Part shown: one piece after another, positions 59,730-64,000 of the stretch
Position numbering within the stretch: position 1 is the first letter of the stretch
How the letters are laid out: each line of letters opens with the position of its first letter
DNA from: Arctopsyche grandis
Taxonomy: Eukaryota; Arthropoda; Insecta; Trichoptera; Hydropsychidae
Reading direction: 5' to 3'
Assembly (NCBI RefSeq): GCF_051622035.1
Contig: NC_135360.1
Span: 26,053,206-26,117,205, forward strand
DNA: 64,000 bases
Program-made: the position numbers and the translations under genes
Notes under the pieces: generated by a model
Seen by the model: only the letters and a program-made list of their open reading frames with translations
Told to the model about the DNA's origin: nothing
Databases searched by the model: none

Positions 59730-59734
59730 ATATT

Positions 59735-61605
59735 TAGCATTTATCTGTGGCTCACTGGTTGGCAAAAGTTTACTTTTTTAATTGACTGTCAAAAACATTG
59801 AAATTTTGAAGTTATACATATAACAAAAACGGATATATAAAAAAAAGGTATTTTTAATATAACAAAAAAATCTTAACATAACAAAAAAATATATGGAAAA
59901 TGAATTCCTTTTGAAAAAAAAGTTATTAACTCTAAAGAATCAATGATATATTTATTGATTCATTAGAGTTTACTTAAAAAAACTTCAACTGCGACGCATA
60001 GCCTTCCATTAATATATATAAAAAAATGTTTTTTAAAAACTAACCTCTTCTAAATTTTGTTTATAAAATTAAGACAATATATAAAAAACCTAATTAAGAA
60101 ATCACCAATTCTCTCCGTAAACTTTGATCACGAGTATGGCAAAGTGCTCAATTTGCCATAGCGAGAGGGGGGCGAAAAGGGAAAAAACGATCAGAACAGT
60201 GTGGACAAATGGGACAGTGTGGACGATAGACGTCACCGTGAAGGAAGATGCAGTATTTTCAAACGTGTCTATTACGATTATTATTTTTCACTGACTCGAT
60301 CGTCCTTCAAACATAGTCTTTTAACAGGCGGAAAGACTGTATAAAATGGATTATTAAAAACTCTTGAAAATATAAGTGCTGTAGTAAAACCTTGATAAAA
60401 AAAATCCTGATAAGCTTTTTATTTACGGTGATAAAAATACTTATCGACCGACTGATAAGTTTGTTGATATAATAATATACGCCTATTTGAATTGTGCGAT
60501 AAATAAGCTTAAGCTACATTACAACCATAGCTCGATATTGTTACAATATATGTGCGTATATTATTGTTGAAGTGTCGATTTTCGAAAATTTCGAGTGGAA
60601 TTTTTGATTTCATACTGAGATTTTATATTGTTTTTCGTTCACATTTAACCCGAACTGGAATTACTTTTCAAACGTGCAAATTTCCCAGGGGAGATTTGTC
60701 CCAAAACTTATTCTTGTGTATGTATTTATGTACATTCATACTCATTCATAATTGATCAGCTTCCTCTTTCACTTCTTTGTTTGCCGGTTTTTTTTTTTTA
60801 TTTATCTCCGTCTCCGATTCAGCGCTTATCATTAAATTTTTGTCAACTATTTATGAAACCTTGAATATCAATGAACCTGAATTTTAGCACGTGTTGAATT
60901 TTGCACAAACAAACGTCAATACTTCATTACCACGTCTTTCATAATAAGAACAGACAACACAAATCTATCTCACACGGCTATGACCGTGCGCTTTTTATTT
61001 GACAATTGGTTTAAGTTTTTAGCAATGCAACAACTACGTGTGAATTTTTTTTAACAACTAAGACGTACTTCTTATGCATATGCTAAACGTAAATTTCGCG
61101 CGTGTGTTGTTAACGTAATTGTTTAACATAAATACGTTAATAAAAATTTAAAAACGTGAGATGCATCGTACTGTACATATCCATGATCTATTATTTACTG
61201 TTCGGCTTAACATACAACACAAACTTTTGTAAAATATACTTGTTCTACGTGACAATATTTTTTCTATAATTTTTTACTGTTTTGAACACTATTTAACTTC
61301 TCTGGAAAATTCTATAAACAATATGTGATTATATTAGCCGTTATATTTGAAAGTGGCGGAGGTCCGATTTTCAGTTCCAAAAACACTCTTTCTGTGTGAC
61401 TTAATTCACAAATTGAAAATCACTTGTATTAATTCGATATGTCTTTCTAACAGGTAACCCCTAATGAGCCTTCCTAGACAATTATTTACAAAAATTGCAG
61501 CATTTTTAATTACAAAAATTGCAGCATTTTTAATTACATAAATCATTGCATTTCGAGAGGCTGAAGAACACGAAACTAACAATTAATTAACTAATTAATT
61601 AATCG
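59735..61605. other. AT-rich spacer
   Basis: No gene recognised. It holds the hairpin at 59928-59970 and a segment at 60262-60290 shared with 40722-40752. A short tandem repeat of ATTACAAAAATTGCAGCATT lies at 61485-61535. Confidence 0.35.
59928..59970. repeat. 17-bp stem hairpin
   Basis: AACTCTAAAGAATCAAT and ATTGATTCATTAGAGTT are inverted arms with one mismatch around a 9-base loop. Confidence 0.75.
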
Positions 61606-61609
61606 ATAG

Positions 61610-61891
61610 GGACATCTATGGATTTAGAATAGTACATAAATTCTAGCACTTTGTACCTAAATCAAATTCAGATATTTGTGACATGGTGGATAGGATGGTT
61701 TTTGCCAATTTAATGGAGAAACCGTTTCAACAATGAAATTAGATAAATTGGCAAATTCTGATAAGAAATGATCAACTTGGAGTCACAAATATCCAAGTCT
61801 GACCAGCAGCATTAAAGATTAGCACCAGATCGAACACCCGGTAACTTCTCGGTGCTAAACATAAACGCAACCACCGAGCCATACTGCAGGA
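61610..61891 (-). mobile_element. SINE, minus strand, tailless
   Basis: On the minus strand: CCTGCAGTATGGCTCGGTGG (box A), GTGTTCGATCTGG (weak box B), CTGCTGGTCAGACTTGG, GTGACTCCAAGTTGATC, ACGGTTTCTCC and CCATAGATGTCCC. It stops where other copies go on to the hairpin tail. Confidence 0.75.
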
Positions 61892-61966
61892 TAATATACT
61901 AATATCTATATATACTTGTTCATAGTCTATATTAATGTACATATGTATATAAGTGTATGTATGTAC

Positions 61967-62138
61967 CAGTGGGGTGCGGTGAAATTCTCTGTTTTTTTCA
62001 CATAGCCTTACTTGCGTGCGCGTGAGCAGAATACGAGGGGACTCGGTATGATGTCACCTGTTCCCCTTGTATCCTGCTCGCGCACACGTAAGTAAGGCTG
62101 TGCGACAAAAACAGGGAGAATTTCACGGCACGCCACTG
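61967..62138. mobile_element. hAT-type MITE, 172 bp, near-palindromic
   Basis: The left end CAGTGGGGTGCGGTGAAATT and the reverse complement of the right end CAGTGGCGTGCCGTGAAATT continue as inverted arms for about 70 bases each. Perfect 8-bp flanks GTATGTAC at 61959-61966 and 62139-62146. Ends resemble the hAT elements at 42282 and 50632, which may have supplied the transposase. Confidence 0.92.
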
Positions 62139-62149
62139 GTATGTACGTA

Positions 62150-64000
62150 TATATATGTAAGTATAAAGATTAATGAGAATGATCTCCCTTTTCTTTATGA
62201 GGTCGATTGTATGTAAATGGTTCACCATGAAAATGGTCGATCAATTAATATTGACTTCATAAGTAAACCGGCTCAATTTATTCAACCACAATAATATATT
62301 TTTATATTTAATGTGAATTTTTCGGATTTTCTTCATAGTTATTGTACTTTCAAAAGCAACATTTTATTTATTTTCTTCAAATTGGATTTATTTAGTGTGT
62401 ATGTATGTATGTATGTATGTACAATTCAATCACAGAAAGACCTACCCCATGACGTCACGGCGTATTGTCGTGACTGATGTGTTGCTTTACCGTTCGCTAT
62501 TGATTTTCCTTCAGCGTACTACTACGCGCGTGCTTTCCACGCTACCCAAACCTTTATGTAATATTCAAGCGAAACTTACGCACTCTGGGTGAGGGGGAGA
62601 AAAGCGTAAAGATTACTCCCAACAATCCTGGTTAAAATCCCACAATTTAAATCTATCCAAAATACAAACAATCTCGGATTAAAAAATCTTCATGTACCTG
62701 CTATACCTATAGAAAGACGTTTTATCTTCCTTTGTTCCTTGGAGATCTCTCTGTCTCGTTTCGTCCTCTGAAAGTACGCTGCTAATTAAGGGGAGGAAAG
62801 TGCTAGAAAGAAAAAGAGAGCAACCGATTGGAGTCTTCCTCGGAGACGGATCAATAGTGTCAGCTGACGGTGGCGCGCGCATCCCACATGGACTCCTCCT
62901 CGATCCCACTGGTTCCCAAGCCAGAGTAAAAATAGCAGCTCAAGTCAGCTGATTGGGAGACGTCTTCGACGAAATTATGCACGTGTGAATACATCGGATT
63001 GTTTATATTAAGAAATTGTCAGTTTCAAAGTCGCGTATACAAAACACGTCACTTTGGCAATTAGCAGTACGAAAATAAACACGGCGCGTACGTCACGACG
63101 TTCGCCACTCGTTAAAACAAAGTACATACACTTTGGGTCAATTGACGCGTCGGGCTATAGTTTAACCTTTGTATTTTAACCTTTACATGTTTGTATTATA
63201 AATTCGAATTTGTTCCGCGCTATATGGGGACGATGCGGTGAAAATGAAACAAAAAAACAGTAGAAAATAGACAAATTTTGCTCGGTTATTGATTCGGTTC
63301 CTTTCCAGATGTGGTCCCGTACTACATAGCATATACTACATACATACATATATTGGGTATGTTCTGTTTCGAATGAGAGGATTCGTCGCCGTTTTATCGA
63401 TCGTGTGAATCATAGTTGTGCATTGCACACTGTCTACAGTCAACCGAATAGCACATTTTCACAAGAAAATTTTTCCAGTTATAATTTTAGTCTTACATAC
63501 ATTGCCTTATACAAATCCATTTTTCTACTTTGTAGATATTTATATATTAGATCTTGTTCGTAGGAGTTTGAGTCTTTTTCAAGTAGGGTGCGTGTACACC
63601 CACACGAACTGCAAAGCCTTTTACTACAAATCCGGCCGTGTGTTTTACACACATTTATGTACTACTACCACACCGGGTAATAAGCAACCTAAGTTTGAGA
63701 GGTTATTCTCAAGAAAGGTGAGGGGAAGGCAAGGGTAAACAATGGGGCACCTCCTCATCACTGATGAGCAGAGATCAGCGTACAAGTTTCTTTTGCCCAC
63801 AAAAAATGGTTCACTATTGTCAACCGTGCCTTTTTTCTCTCTTGCTTTTTTATACTAATGGAGAAGTCTATTGGTATTTGACGAGCACCCAGACAGCGCC
63901 GAAGACTACTCATCGAAGACTTCTAACAACGCTACATGACACTGACATCACCATCAAGGTAATTCACTATAGCGTCCTAAAATAAATTTTACCTAAGTAA
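62150..64000. other. Spacer to the window end
   Basis: No gene recognised. (TATG)n at 62398-62420. The frames 62679-62909 (minus) and 63418-63985 (plus) are open but without known motifs. The latter ends at ATCAAG|GTAATT, a possible donor. Confidence 0.3.

Overview
The window looks like AT-rich, repeat-laden nuclear DNA of an insect. I base this on GT-AG spliced exons with a BESS-like motif and a 23-residue STPR repeat (both known mainly from insects), RTE and Jockey/CR1-type LINEs, many hAT-type elements with 8-bp target duplications, tRNA-headed SINEs, solo LTRs, and very frequent TATGTA/TACATA microsatellites. I cannot name the order or species. There are no bacterial-style operons, rRNA genes, convincing tRNA genes or CRISPR arrays.

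Genes. Only the first 7 kb carries convincing host genes. Two tandem plus-strand genes lie at about 1130-1815 (5' end missing) and 4106-6595. Their last exons are clearly paralogous: the same BESS-like segment, the same intron phase 0, and the same 12 bases TATTGGTTTCAG at the acceptor. Upstream the two genes differ. The second has a long exon encoding about nine full and several partial copies of a 23-residue E-T-P-E-E...R-R repeat (STPR-type DNA-binding repeats) followed by a small cysteine cluster. The predicted product joins an STPR array to a BESS-like tail and looks like a nuclear DNA-binding protein. This is the most interesting item in the window.

7-34 kb. This part is layered mobile DNA: a hAT element at 7.8 kb; RTE and Jockey-like LINE debris at 9.3-12.2 kb and 16.9 kb; a 564-bp tandem duplication at 13.6-14.8 kb; a second hAT family at 19.0 kb; SINEs; a 5'-truncated LINE at 21.7-22.7 kb; and solo LTRs. 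At 28.7-31.3 kb an 80-bp inverted repeat encloses a Helitron-like element and a large foldback element with a perfect 9-bp duplication.

34-64 kb. More of the same: a minisatellite at 34.9 kb, two SINEs side by side at 36.3-37.3 kb, a long stretch without recognisable features at 37.3-42.3 kb, two related hAT elements with transposase relics (42.3 and 50.6 kb), an RTE copy at 45 kb, a SINE split by a small hAT-like MITE at 47.1 kb, two more solo LTRs, a 186-bp (AT)n tract at 54 kb, and a 1.6-kb 5'-truncated LINE at 55.7-57.3 kb with an intact YADD reverse transcriptase motif.

How the parts relate. The SINEs share one body but end in at least three different hairpin tails, one of which matches the 3' end of the LINE at 21.7-22.7 kb. 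This suggests a SINE family that has borrowed tails from several LINEs. Nearly all mobile elements here are non-autonomous or broken.
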